A stretch of 64,000 nucleotides of DNA from Numida meleagris (taxonomy: Eukaryota > Chordata > Aves > Galliformes > Numididae): NCBI RefSeq assembly GCF_002078875.1, contig NC_034409.1:11751399-11815398 (forward strand), in the 5' to 3' direction. Below, piece by piece: positions 35,606-47,710 of this stretch. The position numbers and the translations under genes were made by a program. The notes below the pieces were generated by a model. It made no database searches and was not told the DNA's origin. It saw only the letters and a list, made by a program, of their open reading frames with translations. The first letter of the stretch is position 1. Each line of letters begins with the position of its first letter.

Positions 35606-37580
35606 AATGATATCAAGAGCAGCTTAGTTTGGAGTTTCAGTAGAAAAGGAAGCTAGGACACAAGATCCTCAAAAGGTCACGTGGAAAGAAAAATGATCAC
35701 ATCCCTGTTTTGAAAGCTGTACAGGCATGAGGAGAGGTACCGGCCGTGTGGAGATCTACGGGGAGCAGCACACAGGGCTCCATTTGCAATATTCCAGGGG
35801 CACTCCCCACCTGGGTATCTCATGCCAGCATCCCACTTTCAGGGCTGGATTTGTCTGGCTGCCAGCTGGTCAGGGTTCCCCAGGCTTGTGCATTCACATC
35901 CGTGATACTTTTGAATCAAAAAATGCCAACACAGTGCAGTAGATAAACATGTGCCACCAGTGCTGTTGACACATCAGATCAGATATTCTTACATAAGGGC
36001 TGACTTTCTTTGTTTGCTTATTTGCCCAACTACAGAAAGAAAAGGGAAAAGGTGCAAGTGGCAAAGTGTTCATTGTGGAGGAATAGCAGCTGCAATAAAA
36101 AATCAACCTCTATACTGAAGTGTCAAAGCTGACAGAAGCGAATCATTTCCTGTTGTTTTTGATAGCAATTTGGGGAGGCGATCTCTTCCCGCCTCTGGTC
36201 TCTTGTTCTTGGGAGAACTAATCCATTTAGCAGAGAATTTGAGTGATGAAATGTATAAAGACTTCAAAAAGATCAGATGCAGATACTGATAGCATCATAG
36301 AGGTGACATCCTGACGCTGGAGTGGGCAGCGTGTCAATTTAACAGAAAATCACACAGCTATCTGATGAGCTATGAAGTGTCACCTCCAATTTCCTTTTCC
36401 TAGGACAGGAACAGTACATAAAATCCAAAAGCTGTTGGGTAGGCTCATCAGGGACCTAACAAACAGAAAGAGAGTAAGGCTTGCAAGGCTGATTTTTAAA
36501 TAGATTTAGGGTTTATTTGTTTGGGGTTTTTTTTCATGGTCTTTTTACTGCTGGAAACCAGCGCTCAACTTTCTTCATGCCAGCAAATGCATGCACAGAA
36601 GCAGTTTTCCTCCCTCACTGCTCTACGTGTTTTGTTACTGCAGGCAGAGAGCAAGTGAGATATGCAAAATCCCTACTGTCTTGTTCTGTGAAGTGCTCAC
36701 AAAGGTTGGATGCTTATGCCTTTCTCCTCAGCACAGTAACAAGAAGACAGAGCAGACAAATATGGCTGGGAAAAGCATGATGTGTACATAAACACCAGTC
36801 TAAAAGGTAACTGCTCAGTCAGATCTTTTGAGAGCAATGACTGCAGGTTGGTATCTCTGATAACAACATTCATCTCTGCACACAACCTTCCACCTGTTGA
36901 AGAGGTTTGGATGGATAAATAAGCATTTCCCTCTTTTATTCTGGGTACACAAGAACAAGTTTGAATGGAGTAATTACAGAGCCACCTCTGCAGCCCAGTA
37001 GGCTAGCAGTAAACAGCATCACTTCAAAAATTCTGTATCTTGTTGGTAAACAGTTCAGAATTTGGCTTCTCTCATTAGGCAGTGTCTGCAAACATCAGCC
37101 TGGGTGTGAAGCAGCACCAACAAAATTTTGGAATACTTCAGCTCTGAGTTTTGTTTCATGTTCATACTTAACTGAGAAATTTGCTGAAATTGTGGTCTGT
37201 TTAAAAGGGGAGGGGGACAGATGGCTTCTGTAATGTTGGTTAGCAGTTTTGTTTCTATGATAACTTTACAAATGTAGCTAGGATTTTGTAAATAGGTATC
37301 CCATGAGCTGCAGCAGGGCCTGTGAAATTTAAGCAGCTTTTGGGTTAACTTCTGAAAGAGTGATTTAGTTTAGCTAAACACTGCCAAGTCAAGAGTTGAT
37401 TTAAAGTCAATTACTAAGCCATATGCTGTCCTCTTCTTAAGAAAAACTGAGCCTATTTTTAAAGCACAGCTCCTATGCTTTCACGTGCTCCTTCCCAGGA
37501 ACAGCCTGGTCCCACATCTGTCCGTGGCTGCTTCCCCTTTGCCTGTGCCCACTCTGCTGCAGACCCCAGCATTCTGCCAT
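35606..37580. other. Unique stretch between CR1 copies
   Basis: No gene recognised. 35720-35890 is G+C-richer (ACCGGCCGTGTGG) with two overlapping plus frames of about 70 codons but no domain. 36130-36200 has a conserved-looking GGGGAGGCGATCTCTTCCCG word. Confidence 0.45.
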
Positions 37581-37838
37581 TAGGACAAGGGGAAGCCGTT
37601 TTAAACTAAAAGAGAGGAGATTAAGGTTAGACAGTAGGAGGAAATCCTTTACTCAGAGGGCAGTGAGGCCCTGGCACAGCTGCCCAGAGAGCTGTGGCTG
37701 CCCCATCTCTGGAGGTGCTTAAGGCTGAGTGGGATGGGGCCCTGGGCAGCCTGAGCTGTGGGGCGGCAGCCAGCCCATGGCAGGGGGTTGGGGCCAGGTG
37801 AGCTTTAAGGTCCCTACCAACATGAACCGTTCTGTGAC
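37581..37838 (+). mobile_element. CR1 LINE, 3' fragment, sense
   Basis: TAGGACAAGGGGAAGCCGTT, GGAGATTAAGGTTAGACAG, CATCTCTGGAGGTGCTTAAG and a terminal GGTCCCTACCAACATGAACC in CR1 3' order. The copy is about 260 bp and 5'-truncated. Its GGGATGGGGCCCTGGGCAGC block is shared with the copies at 42.4 and 53.8 kb, suggesting one CR1 subfamily. The octamer tail is lost, ending near TCTGTGAC. Confidence 0.93.
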
Positions 37839-38554
37839 TCATATGCATTTTAGACATGGCATCACAGCACTCTCATGCACCTTCAGCTCCCTGGGCAAAA
37901 TGCCACATGGACCATTGCCCATATCCCAGGGCAAGGGGAGGCAGGAGGTTAGGATCATCAGCCAGTGACTGCTCCATGTATTCATGTATCACAAAGTCCC
38001 AGGTCCAGTTCAGGCTCTCAGTGTTAAGAAGTTATTGTGGTAGCTGGAGGGGAAGGCAAACAGATACATAGTCTATAACCCAAGAACTGGCTTTGACTCT
38101 TCTCTGAGCTAAGCTCTAGGGATCACATATTGCTAGTATCAGTTAACAAGGGGAAAGTCATAAGAGTTTTGTTGATACTTTGTGTATAGTAGGGAACTTG
38201 AGTAGAATGCAGAGAAGTCTCAGGAACAGGCAGCGTGTGTCTCAGACAAAGAATTTTTCTTTACCAGGAAACTATTTTGACCAGCCACCTGTAACTCAGG
38301 AATCTCAGATGAAGAATTGCTTTTCAGAAGTGCTTTTGATAACTGTTTTCTCACTGGTGTTAGAAAAAAAGAATGCTGAAAATGTGGTATATGCCATTTG
38401 TGCCTTCAGGGATTCATTAAAATTCAGCTAACACTTCCTTCCACAGATTCCTTCAGTGGTAAGCCAGTTGTTGAGAAAGACTGTAGTGGGAGCGCATATG
38501 GCTTACAGTCATTTGCAAACCTATAGAAATTAAGGAGGGAAAGTGGGAAGCAAC
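37839..38554. other. Unique spacer
   Basis: No gene recognised. It separates a CR1 fragment from the polypurine tract. Confidence 0.45.
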
Positions 38555-38676
38555 AAAGGAAGGAAGGAAGGAAGAGAAAGAGAGAGAGAGAGAGAGAGAG
38601 AAGGAAAGAAAAAGAGAGAAAGGGAGAGAGAGAGAGAGAGAAAGGAAGAAAGAAAGAAAGAAAGAAAGGAAGGAAG
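38555..38676. repeat. Pure purine tract: GGAA, GA and GAAA repeats
   Basis: About 122 bp with no pyrimidine on the plus strand. It runs from (GGAA)n through two (GA)n blocks to (GAAA)n. The minus-strand frames rich in Ser/Phe/Leu here (38453-38727) are translations of the repeat. Triplex formation is possible. Length is likely polymorphic. Confidence 0.95.
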
Positions 38677-38924
38677 CACGTAGTCTTTCCCTAGGGAGAA
38701 ACGCAGTAGTGTTCCTTTCCACTGCATTGTACAGCTGAGATTTTATTGCTCATTCAGTTGCAAAGAGACATGTGCTTTCCTATTAGGCCACAGAAGAATC
38801 CATAAAGCACCTCAACACATACACCTTTCCAAAAAACCCATACTACCATTCTATGACAAGATCTCAGCAGAAACAGTATGATTTCTCAACTCATATGCAA
38901 AATTCACAATTATATCAAGCATAA
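38677..38924. other. Unique spacer
   Basis: No feature seen. Confidence 0.5.
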
Positions 38925-39248
38925 GGGGCCTACAGGAGAGCTTGAGAAGGACTTTTTACAAGGGCATGTAGCAACAGGACAAGGGATAATGACTAAAAAC
39001 TGTAAGAGAGCAGATTTAGACTAGATTTAAGAAAGAAGTTCTTTACATGAGGCTGGTGGGACACTGCAACAGGTTGCCCAGAGAAGCTGGGGGTACCCTC
39101 TCCCTGGAAGTCTTCAAGGCCAGACTGGATGTGGCTTTGAGCAACCTGTTCTAGTGGGAGATGTTCTTGCTTATGGCAGGGGAGTTGGAATAAGATGATC
39201 TTTAAGGTCCCTTCTGACCCAAACTATTCTATGATTATATGATTATAT
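38925..39248 (+). mobile_element. CR1 LINE, 3' fragment, sense
   Basis: GGGGCCTACAGGAGAGCTTG, GGGCATGTAGCAACAGGACA, CAACAGGTTGCCCAGAGAAG, CCCTGGAAGTCTTCAAGGCC, GGTCCCTTCTGACCCAAAC and a decayed tail TTCTATGATTATATGATTAT. The CTACAGGA...GGGCATGTAGC opening differs from the copy at 10.6 kb, so it belongs to another CR1 subfamily. All frames are broken. Confidence 0.93.
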
Positions 39249-39891
39249 AGAAGATGCTTCCACTATAATGTGCTTTTGGAAGTCCAGCTGTCAATGGTAC
39301 GGATGCAGATGTAGCAGTTGGAGAGCTATGCTCAGTCTCTAGTTTTTAATTTGGGATGATGGTACTGCTGAATCTCCTGTGAGTTCTCTGCAACAACATT
39401 ACAGTGATTGGAAATGAGCCCAAATTGGGAGCATCTCTTTTCAGTTCCATTCCTATCCTGTTTGGTCCCTCTTCATCTTAATTGCAACTCCATCATTGCT
39501 TTGTAGATGGTTGAATATGTCAATGCTCAGGTCACTATCAGTATGCACTGTGTGGTCTTTTAGCCAGTGCAGAATGCACTGGTGGTTTAAACTTGTATTA
39601 TAAATCCTGTGGGAAGCCTGTGCCATGACTACAAAATTGAGTTTTGCAGTGAAGAAGTTGTTTGGTTGTCTCAACAGTGCCTGAGTTGTGACTTCAAGCT
39701 TGCTGCACACCTTCCTTGTAAATGTGCTTCTGGCTGCAAGGGGAGAAGAGCTGGAGGCGTATCACTCCCTTGAAGTGCCTCTAACTCCCTAAAATTAAGA
39801 CACATTAGGAGAGGTCTCATATTAGAGGAAAAAAAACATTGCCTAGTCTATATACTCCGGACAGAAGACGAGAGATAGCTACACAGATATT
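39249..39891. other. Unique spacer
   Basis: No gene recognised. The 85-codon minus frame at 39453-39710 has no coding support. Confidence 0.45.
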
Positions 39892-39980
39892 TAAAGCTAG
39901 GAAAGACCATTCTGATCATGTAGTCCAACTTTATGCATATCTCTAAGCACAGAATTTCACCTGATAATCCCTAAAGCAGA
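39892..39980 (-). mobile_element. Ancient CR1/L3-like LINE fragment, antisense
   Basis: AGCTAGGAAAGACCATTCTG, ATCATGTAGTCCAACTTTAT and AGAATTTCACCTGATAATCC follow the reverse complement of the 3' end of an old reptile/bird CR1 lineage (GGAAGGGACCATTATGATCATCTAGTC...AGAATTTCACCCA). Divergence is much higher than in neighbouring CR1 copies. Confidence 0.6.
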
Positions 39981-41846
39981 GGGAATTATTCTTCCTTACT
40001 ATATTAGCAAACACTATTAGGCCTAAGAACCTCTGGTAGAATTCCTGCATATCTTTATGGAAGACTTTGCATCTCAATTTAAAGGCGATTTAAAGATGAG
40101 GTTTGCTTCCCTGGTGCCAACCCATCGCACTACTGCAGGCAAGCAGGCAGCAGTGCACGTGGCCACATAATCAGCAGAAAGTGCTATGGTGCTTTCTCTT
40201 ATGTACCACATCTTTATATGAAGGAGCCTTTTCTGGAAGCTCAAAACCAGAAAAAAATATGCCCTCTTTTCTTTGGCCGTTCTTCTTTTTTGGGTTCCCA
40301 CAGTCCTGCAACCCCCAGTGAGACGTAAAATATATTCAGGTAATGACAGGGTCCTCTGCCACTCTGCAGCCTTGCTGCTGTGCAGAGAACTGGACACAGG
40401 AATATTTTTCTGCACCACTGAGTGGTGTGTTGGGCCACAGCTGGAGTGCCAGCAATGCCAAGCTCCCCAGGGCCAGGCGGGGGGCACCTCACGTGCAGAG
40501 CTTTGCTTAGCAGTAGCTGATGAGCCAGCCAAGCCTCAGAGATGTGACATGAGACTTTGGGGCATTTAAAATGAGGAGGAGAGGAAATGATCATTACGAG
40601 ATTACAAGTGAGCAAAATAAATGGGTGAATTAGAAGTGAGGCTGTAAAATGCCCCTTTGCATGCTGCATGCAGGATACTGCCTCCTGTGCTCCCATCCAT
40701 TTTGTAGTACAGTAATCCCACTGACTTTGATGTAGTTTTTTTTTATTTACATGCACCTGAGATAAATACAAAGCCCAGTGTCTTTCCAAGCCATCCATCT
40801 TTGTTTGTGGAGAACTGCTTTGGAGAGAAACTCAGCCATGCGTAAGGGGAAGTCATAATCGGGGTGTAAGATCTGCAGTGGCACATTGTGTTATTAGCTC
40901 CTGAGCAGTCTGGTTTATAGCACAAGTGAACTGAAACATAGTATTATTTTTTTCCAGCTTTAGAGAAACCAGTTCATAAAGCAGACCAAACTATGTCAAT
41001 AATTGTATTTTCAGTGTATATGAAAACTTATGCTGTCCTGGTATATTTTCTGCAGTGTACTTGAGCTGTGCCTGTTAAAATTGGAAAATACATTTCCAAA
41101 AATGTGAAAGACTGGGTTTCCAGAGGCCTTAGTTTTATTTCCTTCCCAAGTTCCTGAGGTAGGTTATAGCTTTCACTGCCTGCAAGGTCTGCTGTGTAAG
41201 TTGTGAGCTCTTTTATACAGGATTCTGATCTTAGTGAATCAGATTTTCTCCCTTAGTGTGTTCCTTTTGCTTCTGTCTGCAAACACATGAGCAATGTAAA
41301 ATTACCTATCTCGTGTACATGCTATTCTAAATTGACCATGTCTTAGGATGCCTTCAAGAATAACTCTTCTCCTGCTGTACACAGCACGAGTACAAAGCTG
41401 CAAAAAAGAGATTACAATCACTTAGGGTTCTTTATTACCCTACTGTACTTTGGCTTCTGATGAGGTAATGAGCTGAAAAAGATGTTATGTATTATCTGAT
41501 TTCAATTCAAATGAGGTTTCATACATTCACCCTTAGAAAAGACGATTCATTAAAAATATACAAAAATACTCCAGCATCACCTGTGAAAAGCTTGAGATTT
41601 TCTTTATTTTGAAACTTCTGGTTAAAGGGGATGATCTGCCTATTGTACAGCAAAATTTTACAGGCATTTCTAATTGCTGGGGGCAAGAATTTCTCCGTTT
41701 GTTCCATTCCTACTGCACAGAACAAGCTGGTAACAGTGTTAACCACATTTTTTTTCTTTCATTCTCCAGGAGCTCTGAGCTGTGTACTGTATGCTTTCTA
41801 ACTCTGACACTTTGCTATTGACACAGCATTGCTTTCCTTTGCTGCA
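39981..41846. other. Unique stretch
   Basis: No gene recognised. The 152- and 185-codon minus frames at 40074-40798 overlap each other and a plus frame and show no domain. Confidence 0.45.
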
Positions 41847-42091
41847 GAGGTAAAGGCCTTGATTTGCACCAGGGGAGTTTCGGGTTGGATGTTAGGAAAC
41901 ATTTCTTCTCAGAAAGAGTGGTGAGGTATTGCAACAGGCTGCCCAGGGACGTGGTGGAGACACCATCCCTGGAAGTGTTCAAGAGAAGGGTAGATGTCCT
42001 TGGAGTGACATGGTTTAGTGGGCATGGTGGGGATTCTCATTGGTTGGACTAAATGAACGTAGTTCCAACCTTAATGATCTATGATTCTATG
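41847..42091 (+). mobile_element. CR1 LINE, 3' fragment, sense
   Basis: TTGATTTGCACCAGGGGAGT, TTAGGAAACATTTCTTCTCA, CAACAGGCTGCCCAGGGACG, CCCTGGAAGTGTTCAAGAG, a GGTTGGACTAAATGAACG variant of the terminal block, and ATGATCTATGATTCTATGA. About 245 bp, closely similar in layout to the copy at 10.6 kb. A 62-codon frame (41864-42052) is a remnant of the ORF2 end. Confidence 0.94.
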
Positions 42092-42426
42092 ACACCGATG
42101 CCAGGAGTTTCCCCTTGCTTGTTGACTGCCTATGCTTTCCTCTGAAAAATCACAACATTTACAAGTTGCCCTTGCTTCAGTCTGTGCTTATTTAGGGTTC
42201 TTAACAGATTGTACTCCAAGGCAATGACTTCTTTGCCTGTCTTATCCATATTTTGTTACAATTTGTCTAGGCCATCATCATCATCACATGTATGATTGAA
42301 TACGTATAGTTTTCCAGAAATTTAATGAGAGACTAGCTTTAGGCTTTACACAATTACATAGTTTATCCATATACATTCATTTTGCACTGAAGACTTCTTG
42401 CTAGAGCCTGAAGTGACCAGACAAGC
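42092..42426. other. Unique spacer between two CR1 copies
   Basis: Includes an (ATC)n patch at about 42275-42290. No gene. Confidence 0.5.
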
Positions 42427-42666
42427 AATGGTTTTAAACTGCAAAAGAAGTTCAGATTAGACATAAGGAAGAAACTTCTTACAGTGAGAGCAGTGAGGTG
42501 CTGGCACAGCGGCCCAGGGAAGCCATGGGTGCCCCATCACTGGAGGAGATCAAGGCTGGGCGGGATGGGATCCTGGGCAGCCTGAGCTGGTGGGGGGCAC
42601 TCAATCCACAGCAATGGGTCTTTGAGGTCCCTTCCAAACCAAGCCATTCTAGCATTCTATGAATCT
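42427..42666 (+). mobile_element. CR1 LINE, 3' fragment, sense
   Basis: CAATGGTTTTAAACTGCAAA, AGATTAGACATAAGGAAGAA, GGGCGGGATGGGATCCTGGG, GAGGTCCCTTCCAAACCAAG and the tail ATTCTAGCATTCTATGAAT. About 240 bp. It lies 335 bp from another sense CR1 of a different subfamily, so these are two insertions and not one split copy. Confidence 0.93.
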
Positions 42667-44786
42667 AAGACTCTGATGATCTACGTGTGGCCAGCAAATA
42701 TAAATATTGGTCACAGATATGGTACAGAAAATGTATCACTATTATTCCAGTTCTTTTAGATTATTGACCTTAGATCAGGCCCAACATTTCTCTTGTGCAG
42801 CCTGACATTGAGTTGTAATGGTAAGACAAATTATAATAACAGAGGCAATAGTGACTTTTCAATGCTGGATGGATTTTTCAGTTGCTTATTGAAATCACTA
42901 ATTCCTTTCATGCCAGTTGTGAATAGAAGTGCTTTTCCAGCACTAACTGAGAAGAAAAATAGTCTGTGATCTGTTATCAATTCACAAATCTATATCTCCC
43001 TATATATCTATATCTATATATATATCTATAGATCTTGCAATGTGACTGATAGTCTAAAAAATAAAAAAAAAGTGATGTACTTCATACAGAATCAGTCAGA
43101 GATTATAATTACACTTCATAATAGCACTTAATGTACACTGAAAGTAATACTAAGATTTCCCTTGTTAGAATTTCCAGATACTGGAATCACAAAGGTCTGT
43201 GTTTTGTTTTGAACACATTATGCACACAAGACTCTAATCAGAGTGCCTTTTAAAAATCACAGTTAGCATGGCTACAAGATTCTGCTGGATACGTGATTCT
43301 CTGACAGCTTCTCTGATCGTACAGTGTCGGCCTGTACTGTATTAGCATTGTGGTGCAGCTGGAGCTGACCATGTCTGTCTGAGTGAGGTGCTACCACTGG
43401 GAATGCTGGAGGACAGAAGTATATCCATGTGATTTTGCTACGTGTATGACAGTCAGTTTGGGAAGCGTTTGATTGCCTGAAGGGAGCTGAAGCAGTCTGA
43501 CATGAGGATTGTCTGTAAGAACAAATGGCCATCCCTTGTGGCCAGTGGAACTGTTCCTGGAAGCAGAACAGCCAGACTTAGGAGAAGCAGCTGGCAGGAT
43601 GCCAGTTTGACTCCTGGGTCTTGCTGTGCTTTGCCAGATTTACAGTGCTCTGCAGCCTTCTATGAGACAATGCATGAGAGAAGTATTTTGTGTGCTGTTG
43701 TGCTGATGACTGGCTGGGCAGGGCTTTGCAAAATGAAGGCTAAGAAAAAGATAATTCTTGTAAATCTATACCTGCTTGATTTCAGAGATTTCACTTGAAA
43801 CTGGCTTTGACAGAACAGAAAAGGAGTAAGACTACAAGTAAAAACATTAACAAACATCTCTGTAATCTTTCTCCGTAGAATTCTGCAGAGTCTGTCAAGG
43901 GCAAGCTTTTATGCACTGGAGATGAACTTGTCTCTCCTGTGCTGTCTGGTGACAAGTCCTCAAAAGCCTAAACATTAAAGTTGTAATATACATTCACTGA
44001 ATGCCTTTTTAAATACTGCTTCAAAAAAGGCAACTTGCAATTTTTTATTATAAAAAACAACAACTGCAATTTACTTTTAATAAGAAATAAATCTGAAAAT
44101 CAGGACTGATCTTTGAGATGCACATATTATTTTACTGTTTGTGTTCTGAATACAGTCAAACTTCCTTTGTAGTGAGACACTAAAAATAGCCATGCCTGTA
44201 ATGTGTGTCATGAGTCATAAATCAATAAGAATGTTCTGCAAGACAATCTATTGCAATTAAAGTAAAACTTCTATTTTAGTCTTCTTGAGCTTCTGAAAAA
44301 AGGTGGCACTTTTCTCAGCTGATTGTATTTTAGATGTAGGATTTGTTCAGTGCTAGTCCTGGTTATGTTAAAGAGGGGTATTTTTTATTTTTCATGTTTA
44401 TCTGTTCTAAAAATAAGGAGATCTGGTTAAGAGGGAGAAGTTAAGCACAAAAGAGAAGTGTTTACTCCAATACACTTTTGAAGGATATTACTAATAAATT
44501 GCACATTTAAAGTGCAGTTACTTAAAGTAAAATGTGTCCATTATAAAAGTAGTATGTGTAGTAGAGTTTGCAGACTCAGTGTACAACTGAAATCTGGCTA
44601 ACATAGATGAGTTTAACTGCATATGTGCTTATCTAATTTCTTATTTTGGGGGAAAAAAAAGGGAGAGGAGCCACTGACACCATGTGGAAAACATAGAAAG
44701 TACCATGCATAACAGTAATTTCCTTTCGAACTTGGTAGTTTTTTAATATCTCTTCCTTTCTGATTCATCCATTGTTAATTGGACAG
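42667..44786. other. Unique stretch
   Basis: Contains an imperfect (TATATC)n microsatellite at about 42988-43033 and an A-run at 43063-43071. Short overlapping frames at 43272-43857 are without coding support. Confidence 0.45.
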
Positions 44787-45015
44787 GGTGAATAAGGAAT
44801 GGTACTCCATGGGAATGCAGTCGTTTACAGCTGTAAATGCTGTTCCCATTACTAAGGCCACATCTACCACAAAAGATCATGGAGCAGGGATTACTGGGGC
44901 TGGATTAACAGAACTCAAGTTGGCAAAATCCTACAGTCTGATCAGTGGAACTGAGTCATGGGAAGCCAATAGCAGCAGAATAGAACATGCTTTGAGGAAA
45001 AGAGTGAGCAGAGAG
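44787..45015 (+). other. Candidate internal exon, unidentified
   Basis: A strong acceptor-like tract (CTCTTCCTTTCTG... ending GGACAG at 44786) and a good donor (GAGAG|GTATGG at 45015/45016) enclose 229 bp that is fully open in one frame. An in-frame TAA lies 10 bp before the acceptor. The peptide is polar, rich in Ser/Thr/Ala/Gly (SFTAVNAVPITKATS, GAGITGAGLTELKL), with no domain I recognise. The length is not a multiple of three. A 76-codon open stretch between splice-like signals is suggestive only. Confidence 0.25.
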
Positions 45016-47540
45016 GTATGGAATGTATTTTCGTGTATTATTGGTCTGATCATAATAGCTAATGACTAAGATGCCAAGATGTATGGCCAAAATACAGACA
45101 AGATATGTTCTTTATTGCTTGGGGAATGGGAAAAAGCAGTGGTATTATCTTTTTTTCTCAGTATCTTTTTTTCTGTGTGAAGGATAATGTAACCCTCCTC
45201 ACCTAATTTTATGGCAATGTTTAAACCATTGCCATCATTTAGAACAGGATTTAGTTTTACTTCCAGAAAGAGAAGGTTATCAGATGGCAATTAACTAGAT
45301 GCAAGCTACAAGAGGGAAAGACACTCCTCCAGAATTAAACCTGTTTTCACTCAATGTTCCTTGAGATAAGAATATCCCCAATAAGGTAAAAGTGAGGCAA
45401 GAAGCACAGATTCACAGACAAAATGCCTCAAAGACATGATTGTTTCTAAATAAAATGATTTTGAAAGCACAGAAATGATAACAGCATTCTAATGGTGCCA
45501 TGTCTCGAGGGAAACATTCACCATAGCTGCCATAAACAACTTTTGTTCTTTCTCTTTCTGAAGAATGTGTTTAACAGATTCACGTTGTATCATTCATTTT
45601 CACGACAGATACATTTCAGTGGATTTTTGAAAGATTTGCTGAGACATTCTAATAAGTTCCGAAAGGAAAAATGGCTTAAAAATTCTTTCACTTAAGTTAA
45701 CCTTTTCTTCAGTGAAGGGCTTCTGTTTTGCCCCAGTGTATGTGATATGTGCTTTCAAACTAACTTTTATTTAATTTTCTATACAATGACTTACATTGTC
45801 TGCTTTCTTTAATGAAGTCATTCATGTGACCTATTATGGTCTTCTATTGTGCTGTCAGTAACAAGTTTGGATTACTTGATACTTTCTATGAAAAATGTGC
45901 TTATTATATTCCTATAGTCTCTGACATTTAAGTTAGATCACTTGTTCTTAAGTTCCTTGAGCTAAGTGTGTAATTATTAAAATACTAAACTACTATGAAG
46001 CAGCAAGGATACCCATAAACATGTTGACTAATTCTCATAATTTGCAATTTATTGTTCAATAACTTTGGTTTATAAAGGGAAATCTTTTTGTTACAACAGA
46101 ACTTATTTAAAAGGAAGTGCTACTTAATAAGGCAGTCATAACTTTTCTGAAGATAAGCCAAGAAATAATTTGTCATTTAGGTCTGTATTTCATAAGGCCA
46201 GCAGAAGCTAAAGATGAGCAGTTGTTATACATTTGTAATATCTGATCATACTTAGAAGTGCCTCATTGGTGTTCAGTGCCATGTGTGAGCTGGGTGAGCA
46301 GTCTCTACGAAATCTTAAAGACTAATCAATTCCACCTGATTTCAGTGCTTATTTCTATGATGCATAGCTACTGCTTATTTAATATAACTTCTTTTAGTCT
46401 GTTAGTGTTCAGTTGCCTATAGCATCAAAGCAGCTGTAGTTTCAGTAAGCCTGTGACTGAATGAGCTGTGGGTTAAAATTGCATATTGGTTTTGAAAGGG
46501 TTTTTTTGTTTGTTTGTTTGTTTTGTGTGGGGGGGGTTTAAAAGCATTGAGAGTTCTGGGCTAGTGTTACAGCATTGTGAAGTTCATACTGTTCTCAGTG
46601 ATGCTGTTTTGTACCCATTTGGTCTCCAGCCCTCCAAATGATAGACATTTGTAAAGACACCTACACCTAACTAGATCCTTATTTAAAAACCTAAGAACCC
46701 CTCAAAGGTCCAGAAGTGTCTCCATTTGCGGACAAACTGCAGAACCAGAGCTTTGCTGAAAAAAAACCAACAACTTCAATGAGCAAGGTCATTCCACTGA
46801 GTACTTTTATAAAATATTGTATTCAGAAAATTCAACAAAATTATAATTTTAAAACTGCAGAAATTTGAAGCATAATTGAAGACACTGAGGAGGAGGTTAT
46901 CTTTGTTTTTGTTAAATAATAGGTAAGATTGAAAATTCTGCTGCATACTATTCTTTATAATTGTTTTGGTGCATTGTTTACCCTACCCAATTTCTGGCTA
47001 TCTGTTTTTTCTAGAACACTACCTGTTGTTGACCTGACCTGCAAAAGATGATCAAATTTTTATTTTTCCAATAGATTTTAACTTATATATTGTATTTAGA
47101 GCTGTTAAAATACAACTTCAAAGTGGACTGGAAAACTATACTGAGTTCTTGGGGTATCAGAATTATTCCCTCTATATCCTGACAGATATAAACATTGTGA
47201 AGACCTTTATAAAAATGTCAGTAACATTAGCATTAAAGGATGTATTGATTGGTTATTGTCTGCCCAAGTTTTGCAAGCAAAATCTACTTGGCAACTTGCT
47301 ACTTACTGCTCCTTATTGTTCTAATATGTAAGGATCTCCTTATTTTTCCCCTGGGATATTTAGGGAACTTAGGCTTTTTATTTTAGAAAGTCCTGTGAGT
47401 CCTATGATTACAAAGAAAATTCTGTTCAGTATTATTAAAATATGTAGGCTGGGATACTCCAGGACATTAATTCCAATGCCTCAACTTAATATTTAAGGTG
47501 TTCTGAATTGTATTTTGGAGAAAGTAATATAGTCTCAGCT
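45016..47540. other. AT-rich unique stretch
   Basis: Has a (GTTT)n run and G-run at about 46503-46537. No gene or transposon recognised. Confidence 0.5.
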
Positions 47541-47710
47541 CACCACTAATGACTGGCCACCAGCCAGATGTAGCCCCATTCACTTTGAGCTCTGTCATTG
47601 AGCCAGTTCATTACCCAGAGCACCATGAACCTGTTTATTTCACAGTTGGATGGTCTCTCCAGAAGGATACTGTGAGGGACAGTATCAGAGGACTTACTGG
47701 AAGCCTATTT
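47541..47710 (-). mobile_element. CR1 LINE internal fragment, antisense
   Basis: CACCACTAATGACTGGCCAC, GATGTAGCCCCATTCACTTT, CATTGAGCCAGTTCATTACC, TGTGAGGGACAGTATCAGAG in order match the reverse complement of the CR1 reverse-transcriptase coding region just upstream of its YxDD box. Both the CR1 3' end and more 5' sequence are missing, so it is a fragment cut at both ends. The open frames at 47549-47946 run through it and are not genes. Confidence 0.8.

Noticed and set aside
38453..38727. Ser/Phe/Leu repeat proteins on the minus strand
   Set aside because: Direct translation of the GGAA/GA/GAAA tract.
40074..40798. 152- and 185-codon overlapping minus-strand frames
   Set aside because: Two different frames cover the same DNA and a plus-strand frame overlaps them too; none has a recognisable domain.
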